Source: Nelumbo lutea | Lineage: Eukaryota; Streptophyta; Magnoliopsida; Proteales; Nelumbonaceae | NCBI GenBank assembly: GCA_022828595.1 | Contig: JAKGHH010000003.1 | Location: 59,137,759-59,201,758 of the forward strand | Direction: 5' to 3' | Length of the DNA stretch: 64,000 nt | In this document: piece by piece, positions 43,955 to 54,999 of the stretch | How positions within the stretch are numbered: position 1 is the stretch's first letter | How the letters are laid out: each line of letters begins with the position of its first letter | Position numbers and translations under genes: made by a program | The notes under the pieces: model-generated | Seen by the model: the letters and a program-made list of their open reading frames with translations, nothing else | Told to the model about the DNA's origin: nothing | Databases searched by the model: none

Positions 43955-45120
43955 TCAATGGAACTCAAAGAAAGTAACATCTAAAGAAACAAAAGAATGT
44001 TGGGAACTGAAATTATAACACTTATACCCTTTCTGGGTACTGGAATAGCCAAGAAAAGCACACTTAGTAGAATGTGCATCTAATTTGTCCATCCCAAGCC
44101 CAAGATTATGAGCAAAACATACATCCAAAATCCCTAGAGTGAGAGGGAAAGGAGACAAAGCGGGGAACAAAACGGAGAAGGGAGAATGACCTTGAAGGAT
44201 AGACATTGGCATCCGATTAATAAGGAAGCAAGATGTAAGCATTGCATCACTCCAAAAACAATCGGTACATTCATATGGTGCAAAAGGAATCGAGCGGCCT
44301 CTAATAGATGGCCGATTCTTTTTCCTAGCGACCCTATTTTGTTAAGGAGTATAAGTACATGAGCTTTGATGAAATATTCTTGACCATTGTCAGAATGAAG
44401 AATTCTAATGTGTATAACAAACTGAGTTCAAATTTCATCATGAAACTTTTTGGAAATGGAAAAGATTTCACTCCTTTTTTTCATAAGATAATGCTATGTC
44501 ATCCTTGAATAATCATCAACAAAAATTACAAAATACTTGTAACCATTGTATGAAACTATTTTATTTGGACCCCAAATGTTTGAATAGACTAAAGAAAAGG
44601 ATTCGACATACAATTACCAACCCTAGGACTAAAGGGAAGACAATGATGTTTCCTATACTAACACAACTTACATTCCAAAGTAAAAAGACAACTCAACGAC
44701 GAAACAAGTAATTTAAGTGCCTTAAGAGATGATGACCAAGCCTGTAGTGCCACTAGAGAGAAAGAGATGTTTGAAGAGTAGTTGACGAACCAACTCCATC
44801 AGGATAATATAGTCCATCAGCTTATGCCCTCCACCAATCTCCATCCCTGTCTTGAGAACTTGAAAAACATAAAAAGAAGGGTAAAAGGTGATAGAGCAAT
44901 TAAGAGACTTGGTCAATTTACTAATAGACATAAGGTTAAAGGGGAATTTTGGAACATACAAAACTAAAGACAAGGGTAATGAATCTATGTTAACATTACT
45001 AATGCCACAAATAGAAGATGTGAAGCCATTAGCAAGAGTAACTGTGTGAGATGTACAAGATTGAGAAATAAAAGAAAACACACCTGGAGTCTTGGTCATA
45101 TTATCGGAAGCTCCAAAGTC
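43955..45120 (-). pseudogene. Integrase and protease remains of F
   Basis: 43955-44242 has LTSCFLINRMPMSILQGHSP FSVLFP, CAFLGYSSTQKGYKCYN (integrase end). 44722-45099 has TVTLANGFTSSICGISNVNI, LYVPKFPFNLMSISKLTKSL NCSITFYPS (protease and its C-terminal part). The catalytic Asp region at 45100-45130 is degraded (WxIDFGASDNM-like with a stop). Confidence 0.8.
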
Positions 45121-45651
45121 GATAATCTAATGGGAAGGTTTGGATGCTAGATAATCCATTTCTGAGTGGGTAAGTAGTTGTATTTCTTTCTCGAAGGCAT
45201 CTGTAGATGTAGGTGTATGATCAATGTGTTGAATTTCATCTCTCATACCACCATCACTAGACACTGCATGATGGGCTTAGGTTGTGGGTGGAACATGTCG
45301 ATCATAACAAAAATTTATTGTCTCCCCCATTCTATAGTATGTTCACTTCCTTGAACAATTACTATGCCCTCTACCACAAGCTGCCCTTCAAATCTCGACC
45401 TCCAATGCGCCCACCTCCATGATTGAACATGGGACCACTACCACCACCATGACCTAGCTGAACTCCTTGAGCTCGCCCTCTACCTCCATGACCTCCCCCT
45501 CTTGTCATTGCAAAAGCAGACCTATTAGATACAATTGAGTTTTCTGTAGGTCCAATAGAAATCCTCTAAAGATGGGCAAACACCTCAAGAGAGGGAAGGG
45601 TAGACCCACCTAGTATTATGCTCTCACTGGTTCGTATTTGATAAAATTTAG

Positions 45652-45836
45652 ATATCTACTGGTTTTAGTTCTAGAATAATAGAGAAAAAGAGAGAAGAGA
45701 GAGAATAGAAGGAAGAGAAGAGAAGAAAAGTAAGAGTAAGGCTGATTCGACCCCTTTACAATCAACTCTAACAATTTTCAACCTTCAATCTATTAAGAAT
45801 CTGGTTAGGTCAACCTATATAGCTGACTCTAACCCC
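45652..45836 (-). repeat. 3' LTR piece of Copia H
   Basis: Shares CTGGTTTTAGTxCTAG with the 5' LTR of C (27600s) and ends GACTCTAAC before a C-rich polypurine complement (CCCCCTCCCCCGTCAAG). The left end is missing where F abuts. Confidence 0.7.
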
Positions 45837-45849
45837 CCTCCCCCGTCAA

Positions 45850-46530
45850 GCTGGTGATTATACGCCATATAGTCCCGGCTTGTTGCATATGTAATCCACT
45901 CTTCCCCAATTCAACCCTTTGGTGAATAAGTCTGCCCATTGACTTCTTGTGTTTAAAAACGTTGTACTTATCACTCCACGGAGTAGCTTCTCTTTCACAA
46001 AGTGACAATCAACTTCTATATGTTTTGTTCTCTCATGGAAAGTAGATTGGAAGAAATGTAGACTGTAGCTTGGTTGTCACAATATAGCCTCACAAGGGTA
46101 TCAATTGTTTACCTGATCTATAGTAAGAGGTTCTTCAACCACACAAGCTTACATGTTGTGTGTGCCATAGCTCTATATTTAGCTTATGCACTATTTCTTG
46201 CTACCACATTTTTCTTTCTCCTCCATGTCACCAAATTGCCCCCAAAAAAGTACAATACCCTGTAGTGGACCTCTAATCAAATATTGAACCAGTCCAATCA
46301 GCATCAGTATATTCCTCTATCTCAAGGCTTCCTCCTTTCTTATATAACAAGCCATGACTTGGAGCTCCCTTAAAGTACTTTACAATCCTTAGAACTACAT
46401 CCCAATTTGGAACTTGAGGATTCTACATTAATTGGCTCACCACACTAATTGCAAATGAGATATCTTGCCAAGTAGTGGTTAGGTAGTTCAATTTACCCAC
46501 CAAACTCCTATACCTTCCATGGTCTTCAAA
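45850..46530 (-). pseudogene. RNase H remains of Copia H
   Basis: Minus-strand scraps corresponding to [20 protein letters not shown], AxYRAMAHTT and the connection toward RT (LLYKKGGSLEIEEYTDADWTG). Stops prevent one frame. It ends at the target site of Copia G. Confidence 0.75.
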
Positions 46531-46535
46531 TGCCT

Positions 46536-46840
46536 TGTAGTGGGCCGTAATTTCTTTGTTTTTCTTTAAGTTATGTTTATGACTTGTTTTAGTAGGTAGT
46601 GGGCCTTAGTTATGGGCATGTTTTCTGTTTGTTATTGTTGTCTTTAGTGATGGACGTCCTACTAAGGGCACGCATGTAGTCATCCTTATTTTTTGATAAC
46701 AAAAGAACAAAAGAGATCACTGGGGGCTGAAGAGAGGTTTTGAACTACTCTCTCTTTTTCTTCTTCCTTTTCTTCCATCTTCTTCTTTTCTCCTGTTTCT
46801 TTTCTTTTAATTCAGATTATTGCAGGTGTGGTTTCTAACT
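46536..46840 (+). repeat. 5' LTR of Copia G
   Basis: 305 bp from TGTAGTGGGCC to GTTTCTAACT, directly before the primer-binding site. Confidence 0.85.
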
Positions 46841-47226
46841 TGGTATCAGAGCAGGTTCTCACTTTTTCTTTCTTCTCTTTTTGCCCATACACAGTATGTT
46901 TGGAGAATTGATTGGCTGATTAGGGAACATCGTATGTAGCCCAATTGGAAGTGTTTTTTGGAGAGGTTTTGTGAAAAATTTCATCCCTAGGAGAAGCCTA
47001 AGGCTGGTTCTTGGAGGTTTTTTTTCCCCCAAAAATCCTTAACAATTGGAGAAAACTAGTTACAGGTCCTAGAGACACTTTGAAGCTGGAACTTGGGGAT
47101 CAAAGGGTAGCCTTTTGATTATCATTAAGGGCGATTTGAGTTGGATAAGGTTTTGGTACCTTTGGTAGGAGCTGTTGAACTTCCTCCTGTTCTCCCAGTT
47201 GGGTGGGATGAAACTGAAGATCAACA

Positions 47227-48170
47227 CTAGGAAGAGAGATGTTGTTTGTGAATATTGCAAGAAACCTAAACATACTAAAAAACATTTGTTGGAAGCTGCA
47301 TCCAGAGCTGATACCTACTAGACTCAAGAATGTAAATCGTGGAAAAAGGAATGAGAATGGGAAAAGTGGAAATGCAAATGTAGCCAGCTCAGAAAGTAAA
47401 TAGGGGCATAGTGGTGAAAAGTCGGTGGGAGAGCAACTAATTGCTACCAGGGCTGAGTATGAGAAGTATGGCCGGATAATTAGTTACCTGGAATCTACTG
47501 CTATAACACTTACTTCATTAAAGACTGTTCCCTCTTCTTCCGCACATGCCCATTCAGGTATTCATGCTACTATGAATCATGCTTCTATCTTAGGTAATCG
47601 TAGGATCCCTTGGATAATTGATTCTGGTGTCTCTGACCATTTGACTAGTGTGTTCCATTTATTTTCTACTTATCAACATTTATTTGGTCGAGATAAGAAC
47701 ATCTTTGTTGATGGCTCTCTTGCTTCCATCTTTGGCAAAGGAAACATTAGAGCTTTGGATACCCTCACCTTATCCTTAGTCATTCACGTTTCTAAATTAA
47801 ACACTAATTTTCTTTAGTTAGTAATTTGACAAAATCTTTGAATTGCATTGTGACCTTCTTCTCTTCTTATTGTGTTTTTCAGGACACATACTCTCATAAG
47901 GTGATTAGGAGTGGCCATGAGGTGAATGGGATATACTTGTTGGACATGCTTGGATAAAGTCAAGTATCAACTTCGAGAGAAACTTTTGGCTCAAATGTGT
48001 TAGAGTCAGACAATTGTATTATGTTATGTCATTAACGTTTGGGTCATGTTTCATTTTCTTCATTGAGTGTTTTGTTTCTAGCTTTGTTTAAAGAAACTAA
48101 GATGTCAAGTCTACATGTGAGTCGTGTGAGTTGTCAAAACATTGTAGAAACCAATGTTTTCAAACTGTTG
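47227..48170 (+). pseudogene. Gag end and protease of Copia G
   Basis: A knuckle CEYCKKPKHTKKHL, missing its last Cys spacing, lies at about 47245. 47425-47817 then encodes MGEQLIATRAEYEKYGRIIS, IPWIIDSGVSDHLTSVF (protease site DSGV) and VHVSKLNTNFL before a stop. The following protease and zinc-finger parts are in shifted frames up to SRVSCQNIVETN near 48160, where foreign sequence begins. The N-terminal gag is deleted. Confidence 0.82.
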
Positions 48171-48174
48171 TTGA

Positions 48175-48450
48175 TCCAGATAGTTGGACTGTTAGGCCTG
48201 GGAATCGGTCGGGAAACCGGTTCCGTTTTATCCCAAACCAGGTCCTTAGCAAAAAACTGTTGAATTGGTCAACTATCCGTTGACCTGGGTAATCGAATCG
48301 TCGACCTATTCCTGGTTCAACGTTTTTGGCCGCTTTTTATTTAATTATTTTTTTTATTTTTTTGTTGGAACGAACCATCTGTTTGAATCGGTCCAACCAT
48401 CGACCTAGAAACCGGTGGCCACAATAGTTCCGGTTTCTGTGGTAAAGTAC
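48175..48450. other. Foreign 0.28-kb insert in the integrase of Copia G
   Basis: Between SKHCR-like finger and the KxxxQFDEFV of the core, sequence rich in AACCGG/CGGTC replaces about 0.3 kb of integrase. AAACCGGTTCCG near 48215 and GAAACCGGTGG near 48410 look like inverted subterminal motifs. The start CAATGTTTTCAAAC resembles hAT ends. No duplication could be defined. Confidence 0.4.
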
Positions 48451-48479
48451 CTAAACTTGTAAAGCAATTTGATGAATTT

Positions 48480-50865
48480 GTCCCCTTACTCTAGAACAGA
48501 ATGGGGTAGCCGAAAGAAAGAACCGACATGTTGTTTAAGTAACTAGGAGCATCCTCTTTCCTTACCATGTTCTAGTGAGATTTTGGGGGTGATGCAGTGA
48601 TGACAACTACCTACCTTATAAACCACACCCTTTTCGAGTCTTGGGATTCAAATCTCCCTTTGTTGTCTTGTTTCCTAAGAGTGAATTGTTTCCTAATTCA
48701 TTGCATGTCTTTGGGTGCACGTGTTATGTTCATGTACGTAGCTCTTAGAGACATAAGTTTGAACCTATGGACCGGAAGTGCATTTTCTTAGGGTATGCCT
48801 CCGCACAAAAGGGCTATTGCTGTTTTGATCCCACTAGTGGAACTCATTTTGTCTCCATGGATGTTAGCTTTGCAAAGTCACTTCCATTTTATGGTTGTTC
48901 TTTTGAGAAAGAGCATTCTGTTGAACTGTTCTTCTGAGGGGGAGCATTTTGTTGAACTGTTTTCTTCACCACTTCCTCTCCCTTCTCCTATTGATCTTGA
49001 GATTAAGTCTCTTGTGGTTCCTTTTGTTTTTGTGGTAGAGCCTTCGTCTCCTAGTTCTACCATTCTTGCTCCTCCTCCTCGTCCTCCTCGTAATAGTCCT
49101 CCAATTATCATTATTCATCCTATTGTTCAGATGTGGTACCAGAGATAAAGGCAACGACATGATCAAGTTGTTCTCTTGTACTAGTCCTTCAACCCCTACT
49201 TCAGAACCTCCCTTACTAGACTTGAACCTACCTATTGTTGTTAGAAAAGGTAAGAGGAAATGTACAACACAATGTATTTCAAATACTTGTCTTACAACCC
49301 ATTATCCCCAACTTATTATTCTTTCTTAGCCTCCATTTCTTCTTGCCCTAAACCCAAGTCAATTATAGAGGCCTTGTCTAAGCCAGAATGGAGGGAGGCT
49401 ATGAGAAATAAAATAAAAGCACTTTGTAAAAATCATACCTGGGATATTGTGGATTTGCCTCATGGGAAGGAACCAGTGGGATGTAAGTGTGTATTCACTA
49501 TCAAGTATCAGGTTGATGGAACCATTAAGAGGTATAAGGCTTGTCTAGTACAAGGGTTATATGCAGGTATATGGAGTTGATTATATGGAGACTTTCTCAC
49601 CAGTTGCAAGAATGACTATAGTGAGAGTTCTGTTATCCTTGGTAGTGAGTTATGAGTGGCCCTTATATCAATTTGATGTGAAGAATGCTCTCTTAAATGG
49701 AGGCTTTGACTAAAGAGATTTATATGTCACTTATGCTGGGTATGTATTGTAAGGAAATGCGGGGCAAGGTATGAAAGTTGAAGAAATCTCTTTATGGCCT
49801 CAAGCAATCCCCACGATCTTGGTTTGATAAATTCAGAGCTCCACTTGTTGAGTTTGGCCGTACATACACACACAATCCAACCATACCTTGTTTGTGAAGA
49901 GGAAAGGCACTTGGGTTACCTTGCTCATTGTTTATGTTGATGATATTGATGTTATAGGGAATCATACAAAGGAGTTAAGGCACTCAATATATTCCTTAAC
50001 TAAAAATTTGAAATTAAGGATTTAGGGGAATTGGGATGTTTCCTGGGAATCGAAGTTGGTAGGTGTAAAGATAGCATCTTCATCTCCCAATGGAAGTATG
50101 CGTTAGATCTTCTCACGGAGGCTGGGAATTTGGTGCCAAACCTGTTTCTACGCCTATTTATGCTAACCATAAACTCTCAATTGATGATGGTGAACTTTTG
50201 GTAGACATGGGAGTGTTCTAGAGACTTTTGGCAAGTTGTTGTACCTTTGCATAACATGACCACATATCTCATTTGTTGTTAACGTGATCAGTCATTTTAT
50301 GCATGCCCCTAAAGACACACATATGGCTGTTGTAGAATGAGTTTCGTGTTACTTGAAGGGAACTCCAGGAAAGGGTGTCCTCTTCTCTAGGCATGGACAC
50401 ATGGAGCTAGAGGCTTACAGAGATGTCGATGGGATGGTAGTATCGTTGATGGGAGATCTACATCGGGTTATTGTGCCTTGGTTGCAGGGAACATTGTCTC
50501 TTGGATGAGTAAGAAAAATTCAGTAGTAGCTAGGTCTTTGGCTGAGGTAGAGCATAGGATAATGGCACAGGGAGTTTCAAAGTTGTTATGGCTCAGGTCT
50601 TGAAGAGGAGATGGGTATTACACATGATAAGCCCTTAATGCTTTACTGTGATAATCACGTTGCGATGAAAATGTCTCATAACCTAGTTCAACATGACAGG
50701 ACAAAACATATTGAAGTTCATCACATTTTTTAAAGGAAGTTTACCTTCCTTTAATTGCTTCATAGCAATAGTTAGTAGTTGTTCTAACCAAGGGTGTCCC
50801 GAAGGCAAAGTTACAACATTGTGTAAGAAAGTTCGGCATGATTGATATCAATGCTTAGCTTGACG
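48480..50865 (+). pseudogene. Integrase, RT and RNase H remains of Copia G
   Basis: Scraps in many frames: EQNGVAERKNRHVV (integrase), LRDISLNLWTGSAF and PPHKRAIAVLI in place of KCIFLGYAS. Linker SPSTPTSEPPLLDLNLPIVV RKGKRKCTTQCIS. RT 49260-49580 with KPEWREAMRNKIKALCKNHT and [21 protein letters not shown] block with LLIVYVDDIDVIGNH near 49930. RNase H scraps to 50860 (WMSKKNSVVARSLAEVEH, YCDNHVAMKMSHNLVQHDRT KHIEV). Clearly dead. Confidence 0.83.
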
Positions 50866-50870
50866 GGGAG

Positions 50871-51220
50871 TGTAGAGATAATGGGTCGAATGGAACTTAG
50901 TTTCTTTGTTTTTCTTTAAGTTATGTTTATGACTTGTGTTAGTAGGTAGTGAACCTTAGTTATAGGCCTATTTTCTCTTTTTCTTATTGTTTTTATTATT
51001 GTAGTCTTTAGTGATGGACACATTACTAAGGGTACTCATGTAATTGTCCTTATTTTTTAACAACAAAAGAATAAAAGAGATCATGGGGGCTGAAGAGAGG
51101 TTTTGAACTAATCTCTTCTTCTTCCTTTTCTTCTATCTTCTTCCTCCATGACTTCTCTCCAATCTCCTTTTTCTCCTGTTTCTTTTCTTTTAATTTAGAT
51201 TATTGCAGGGGTGATTTACA
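50871..51220 (+). repeat. 3' LTR of Copia G
   Basis: 350 bp from TGTAGAGATAATGGG to ATTTACAACT after the polypurine tract TTGACGGGGAG (50860-50870). Confidence 0.86.
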
Positions 51221-51225
51221 ACTCT

Positions 51226-51516
51226 CCTTACCTTCATCACTACTCTAGTTGACATTTGGTTCCATGGGTGTTTTAACTGGTTTGGCACCCAATTGGTATA
51301 GTACTTATACCTTGCTACCTCCATCCCCAAGAAATATTTTAATTTACAAAGATCCTTTGTTTGGAAGTGATCAAGCAGAAAAGTCTCCAACCTATCAATT
51401 CCCAACCCGTCACTACTAGTAATAACAATGCCATCTACATATATCACTAGTAAAATCTTCCCAACACTTGAGTCATGGCTAAATACTGAATGGTCAACTA
51501 GCACGGGGAGACTGTT
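51226..51516 (-). pseudogene. RT piece of Copia H between two insertions
   Basis: Minus strand: LLVIYVDGIVITSSDGLGID, RLETFLLDHFQTKDLCKLKY, FLGMEVA. As in F, YVDG replaces YVDD. The frame leaves this family at 51521, where the TIR element starts. Confidence 0.82.
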
Positions 51517-51749
51517 TAAGTGCCTGCTTGGCAAGTCTTTTCCAGAAGATCTGTTACAAGATCTAATAGTTAAAAGACAGGGTGAGCTTTTGCAAATAGA
51601 TCCTGGAAGACGAAAGATTGTTTGGTTGAAATTATTTTTCATAGATCTTAGGAAAGATCATAAAAGCTAAAGACTGTTTGGTAATGTGATGAAAATGTGT
51701 TATGTATATATGAATGTCTTCTGTATGGGCCAACAAACCTTTCATTTAA

Positions 51750-52040
51750 CACGTGGAACCCACATACATTTTTAAGGTGGGCCCCACACACCATTGATGG
51801 ACATGTATGTGGGTCCACATACATTTTACATGGTGGGCCTGACATACCAATGGTGGACATGCATGTGGGGTTCATGTGTGGACATGTATGTAGGGCCCAC
51901 ATACATTTTTCAAGGTGAGCCCCACATACCATTAGTGGACATGTATGTGGGGTCCACGTACATTTTACAAGGTTGGCCTGACATACCATTGGTGGACATG
52001 CATGTGGAGTCCATGTGTGGACATGTATGTGGGGCAGCAA
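51750..52040. repeat. Direct-repeat array with GTGGGNCC motifs, left side
   Basis: About four degenerate units of roughly 60-70 bp with the frame ACATACATTTTxCAAGGTGGGCC then ACATACCATTGGTGGACATG. A related array of about two units lies in the same direction at 53400-53580 near the other end of the element. Units contain GTGGGNCC or GGNCCCAC, matches to the plant TCP-factor consensus. Confidence 0.75.
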
Positions 52041-53399
52041 GAGTAGAAGGAGAGAACTGAGAGCAGATGTGTTAACTGGAGTAGTTCACCCTCCTCCTTT
52101 TATAAGCCTTAAGGATGAGCACTCCTAATCCAATTAGGAGGAGTCCAATCCAAATCTTTATTTGAATTTGGACTCTTTAAGTGGATAAGACTTATCCTCT
52201 TATCCTAATTGCTGATTCAAACCCATATTAGTACCCATATTTGCCCATGTCACATGACTGCTTAAGTTGTCATGTGACCACTTGATTAATCTAATTAATC
52301 ATGGGCTTTAGGCCCATTAAACATGTGGCTCACAACCCTAGATAGTTGTTGGCCCTTTTGGCTTTCTTTGTATGGCGTGGGACCCCAATAATGACCTCAC
52401 ATAAGCCCATATGGGTTCGGACAACCTTTTGTGAAAATGCCTGGCCGAATTCACTGTCAAGTATAGTGAACCCTTGAGTCCGTCAATATGGGCTCTTAAT
52501 GGGCCCAACATTTACATTAAATGATCATTGAGTCCAGCCATCCTATGAAGGTCCAAGGACAATGCACTTAAGTGAGATATAGCCCATTAGGTAAAACAAC
52601 CCTAAATGGTGGTCTCTTACACTTAACCTCTCAACCCTTAATGATCAAACATTGCTCGACAGGGAAGGACCTCTCCCCTAGCTGCCAGGTGTAGTGTTGC
52701 ATTCTCTGCTCGGATGGGTCTCGGGAATTAAAACCTTTTGCAAACCTTTTTCTTAAAACATAATATATATAATTTTCATATAAATATATTTTGCAAAACA
52801 AATGTCAAACAAGTTTGAAATTGACTGCCGACAATTTTGGTTTCCATTAGAGAGTGTAGTCCCGATCATTCACTTTGTCCGATAGAGGGGCTGATCCTGT
52901 CACTATGATCACCCACTCGAGTGAATTCTTAGATTGCCCCAACGTACCTAAGTTTTGACCTTGGAAGGATCTCACTAATTGGCATATCAGAGAACCCAAT
53001 CCGACACCCAGTGTAGTACTATAATCGAGTCTAGGGGTTAGGTGTAATTTTCCAGTTTTGCACACCAGTCTCCATGGTCCAGGGCATAACTAGAAAAGGT
53101 TCCAAGTTCAGTGTTTCAAACAAACACACACTACATGTGCTTTGAGTCTAACCCTGGCAGCTAAGACAGGTTGCCCCAACCTTCTTGGCAGCACATTAGT
53201 GTCAGCCTTGGCAGGATAAACTTGGAGTTTATCCAACGGCTGGGAACATTCTAAACTAACACGAGTCTCATAAGTGTCCAATTTAAGGGTAATTACATAG
53301 AAATACACCAAATATAACATGAATCAATTATGTACTTTTATTCATTTACAATAAATGGATATGCACATTAATCCGATTGGAGCTAAGGGCACAGACTGT

Positions 53400-53580
53400 C
53401 TAATAGTGTGGACATGTATGTGAGCCCACATACATTTTACAAGGTGGGCCCCACATGCCATTGGTGGACAAGCATGTGGTTTCATGTGTGGACATGTATG
53501 TGGGCCCCACATAATACCTAATGTGGGCCCATATAAATTTTCCAAGGTGGGCCCCACATACCATTGGTAGGTCCCACTTA
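53400..53580. repeat. Direct-repeat array with GTGGGNCC motifs, right side
   Basis: Two to three units similar to 51750-52040, with GTGGGCCCCAC occurring three times. Non-coding. Confidence 0.75.
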
Positions 53581-53858
53581 CACATTCAAATAGATTTTTT
53601 GTGAAAATAACCTATTTTCTCCCAAGTATGTGCATCATGCCACATATTCGAAGAAGGCGGAGTGCTAAAAGATTGTAAAAGCTTCATTTGAAGCTTCCTG
53701 AAAAAGTCCAAATTCGGGCTGCAAGCATCTTTCATGGGCTGGAGCTTTTTCCCAATAGATCTTTCCATTGACAAATGGGAAAAGCCTAGAATTCAAGCTT
53801 CGGGGCTTCTAAACAGCCCAAAGCCCACGTGGAAAGACTTGCCAAACGCAACGTAAGT

Positions 53859-54985
53859 CAATAAATGGCTTTCTTGAGTCTACACACCTTACCATCATTC
53901 CCTTTAGCAACAAACTTTGGTGCATGCTCCATATAGACCTCTTCAAGAAGATCACCATGTAAAAAGGCGTTCTTGATGTCATGTTGAAACAAAGGCCAAT
54001 CATACATAGTAGCTAGAGATGTCAAAACACAAACTGAGCCAATCTTAGAAACAGGAGGGAAGGTCTTTGTGTAGTCAATGTCATATGATTGTGAGTAACC
54101 TTTGGCAACCAATAGAGCTAAGAGTTCTTCCATTGTTTGGTGCAATCCTAGAGAGTTAAGGGCTTCCTAAACAACCTTAGGAACAAAAACAAAGGACAAC
54201 TAAGAAACAAACTATTGATGGGAGGTAGAAAGATGGGACACAAAAACATAATTCGAAATAGGATGAGGAATACAACTGCATTTAGCTTTCCACAAGGCAA
54301 TGGGAAGGTCAAGGTCAGAGACAAGGGGGCGAGGCTGGTGCAAGAACAACTGCTAGATCTGTTGATGATGAAGAAACTGGAGGAGTTTATGCATGTCGAT
54401 GTGTATACACTTGCTTGATAGGTGGTCATTCAAAGGAAAGTTGCATCGGTGGCGAAGACTTGGTCACAATTGGAATGAGAAGAATGGGGTCCTTGTCAGG
54501 AACTGGAAGTGGAGGTGGAGAAAGAGGAGAGACATCTGACCTAAAGAAAAACGGAACTAACTCAAAGAATGTAGCATTGAGACATACAAAAGAATGTCGA
54601 GAACTGGGGTTATAAAACTTACATACTTTTGGATCCTATAGCCATGGAAGATACACTTAGTGGATTGTGCATCTAATTTGTCCATTCCTGGTCCATGATT
54701 TTGAACAAAACGCAGACATTTGAAAACCTTGGGAGTGAGAGGAAGAGGAGATAAGGTAGGTAACAAAACAAAGAAGGGATAATGATCTTTAAGGATACAC
54801 ATGGGCATCCAATTAATAAGGAAGCAAGATATAAACACAACATCAGTCCAAAAATGTTTGACTACACTCATATTGTGTCAAAGGGACCAAGTTGCCCCTA
54901 AAAGATGGCAGTTCTTTCTCTTAGCCACCCCATTTTGCCGAGGGGTGTAAGTACATGAGGTTTGATGGATAGTGTGATGTTGTTC
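53859..54985 (-). pseudogene. RT start and integrase remains of Copia H
   Basis: 53858-54145 reads [40 protein letters not shown] and VCRLKKAIY (an expected LDIKNAF with L changed to H). 54557-54871 reads VVKHFWTDVVFISCFLINWM, KCIFHGYRI (integrase end). Up to 54980 come integrase scraps, then unrelated sequence. Stops between blocks. Confidence 0.8.
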
Positions 54986-54999
54986 CAAATATTTCTGAA

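Larger units (their letters stand above)
42602..45651 (-). mobile_element. Copia fragment F (same family as C)
   Basis: Starts with an LTR-like scrap TGTTACAGATATAATCTG (42602-42632) fused to mid-RNase H, so an internal deletion removed the rest of the LTR. The minus strand then gives RT, integrase, protease and, at 45340-45650, the glycine-rich end of gag (SAFAMTRGGGHGGRGRAQG) with IILGGSTLPSLEVF. It stops abruptly against an LTR of H near 45651. Confidence 0.82.
46536..51220 (+). mobile_element. Copia element G inserted in Copia H
   Basis: LTRs 46536-46840 and 50871-51220. Primer-binding site TGGTATCAGAGC at 46841-46852. Ends TG...CT as in element B. The target duplication is TGCCT/CTCCT (46531-46535, 51221-51225), two changes on the left copy. 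H sequence is continuous across it. The gag is almost absent, and the remaining pol is riddled with stops. The 5' LTR lacks about 45 bases present in the 3' LTR. Confidence 0.88.
51522..53853. mobile_element. 2.3-kb TIR element of unclear class with subterminal arrays
   Basis: Left end GCCTGCTTGGCAAGTCTTTT, right end on the other strand CGTTGCGTTTGGCAAGTC. TAAGT flanks both sides (51517-51521, 53854-53858), and RT sequence of Copia H continues across. Both ends hold short direct repeats with GTGGGCCCCAC motifs; the middle (52050-53400) is non-coding. No transposase frame. The 5-bp duplication with TIRs does not match hAT (8), MULE (9) or CACTA and Harbinger (3) as observed. Confidence 0.6.
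45652..54985 (-). mobile_element. Copia element H (C family), split by Copia G and a TIR element
   Basis: A partial 3' LTR at 45652-45836 is followed leftward-to-rightward by RNase H (45850-46530), RT (51226-51516 and 53859-54130) and integrase (54140-54985), all minus strand. The joins across G (TTCAAA to CTCCTTACC) and across 51522-53853 (TTAAGT to ATAAATGG) restore the order found in F. It is cut near 54985 by LINE-like sequence. RT again has YVDG. Confidence 0.82.

Noticed and set aside
51697..52060. ORFs with CGPHTC or MWGSCVDMYVGP repeats on both strands
   Set aside because: Produced by the direct-repeat array of the TIR element; open in several frames on both strands because the unit length is a multiple of three in places.
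51750..53580. Spaced repeats considered as a CRISPR array or satellite
   Set aside because: Few degenerate units, no constant spacers, and a plant context. A subterminal array is more likely.
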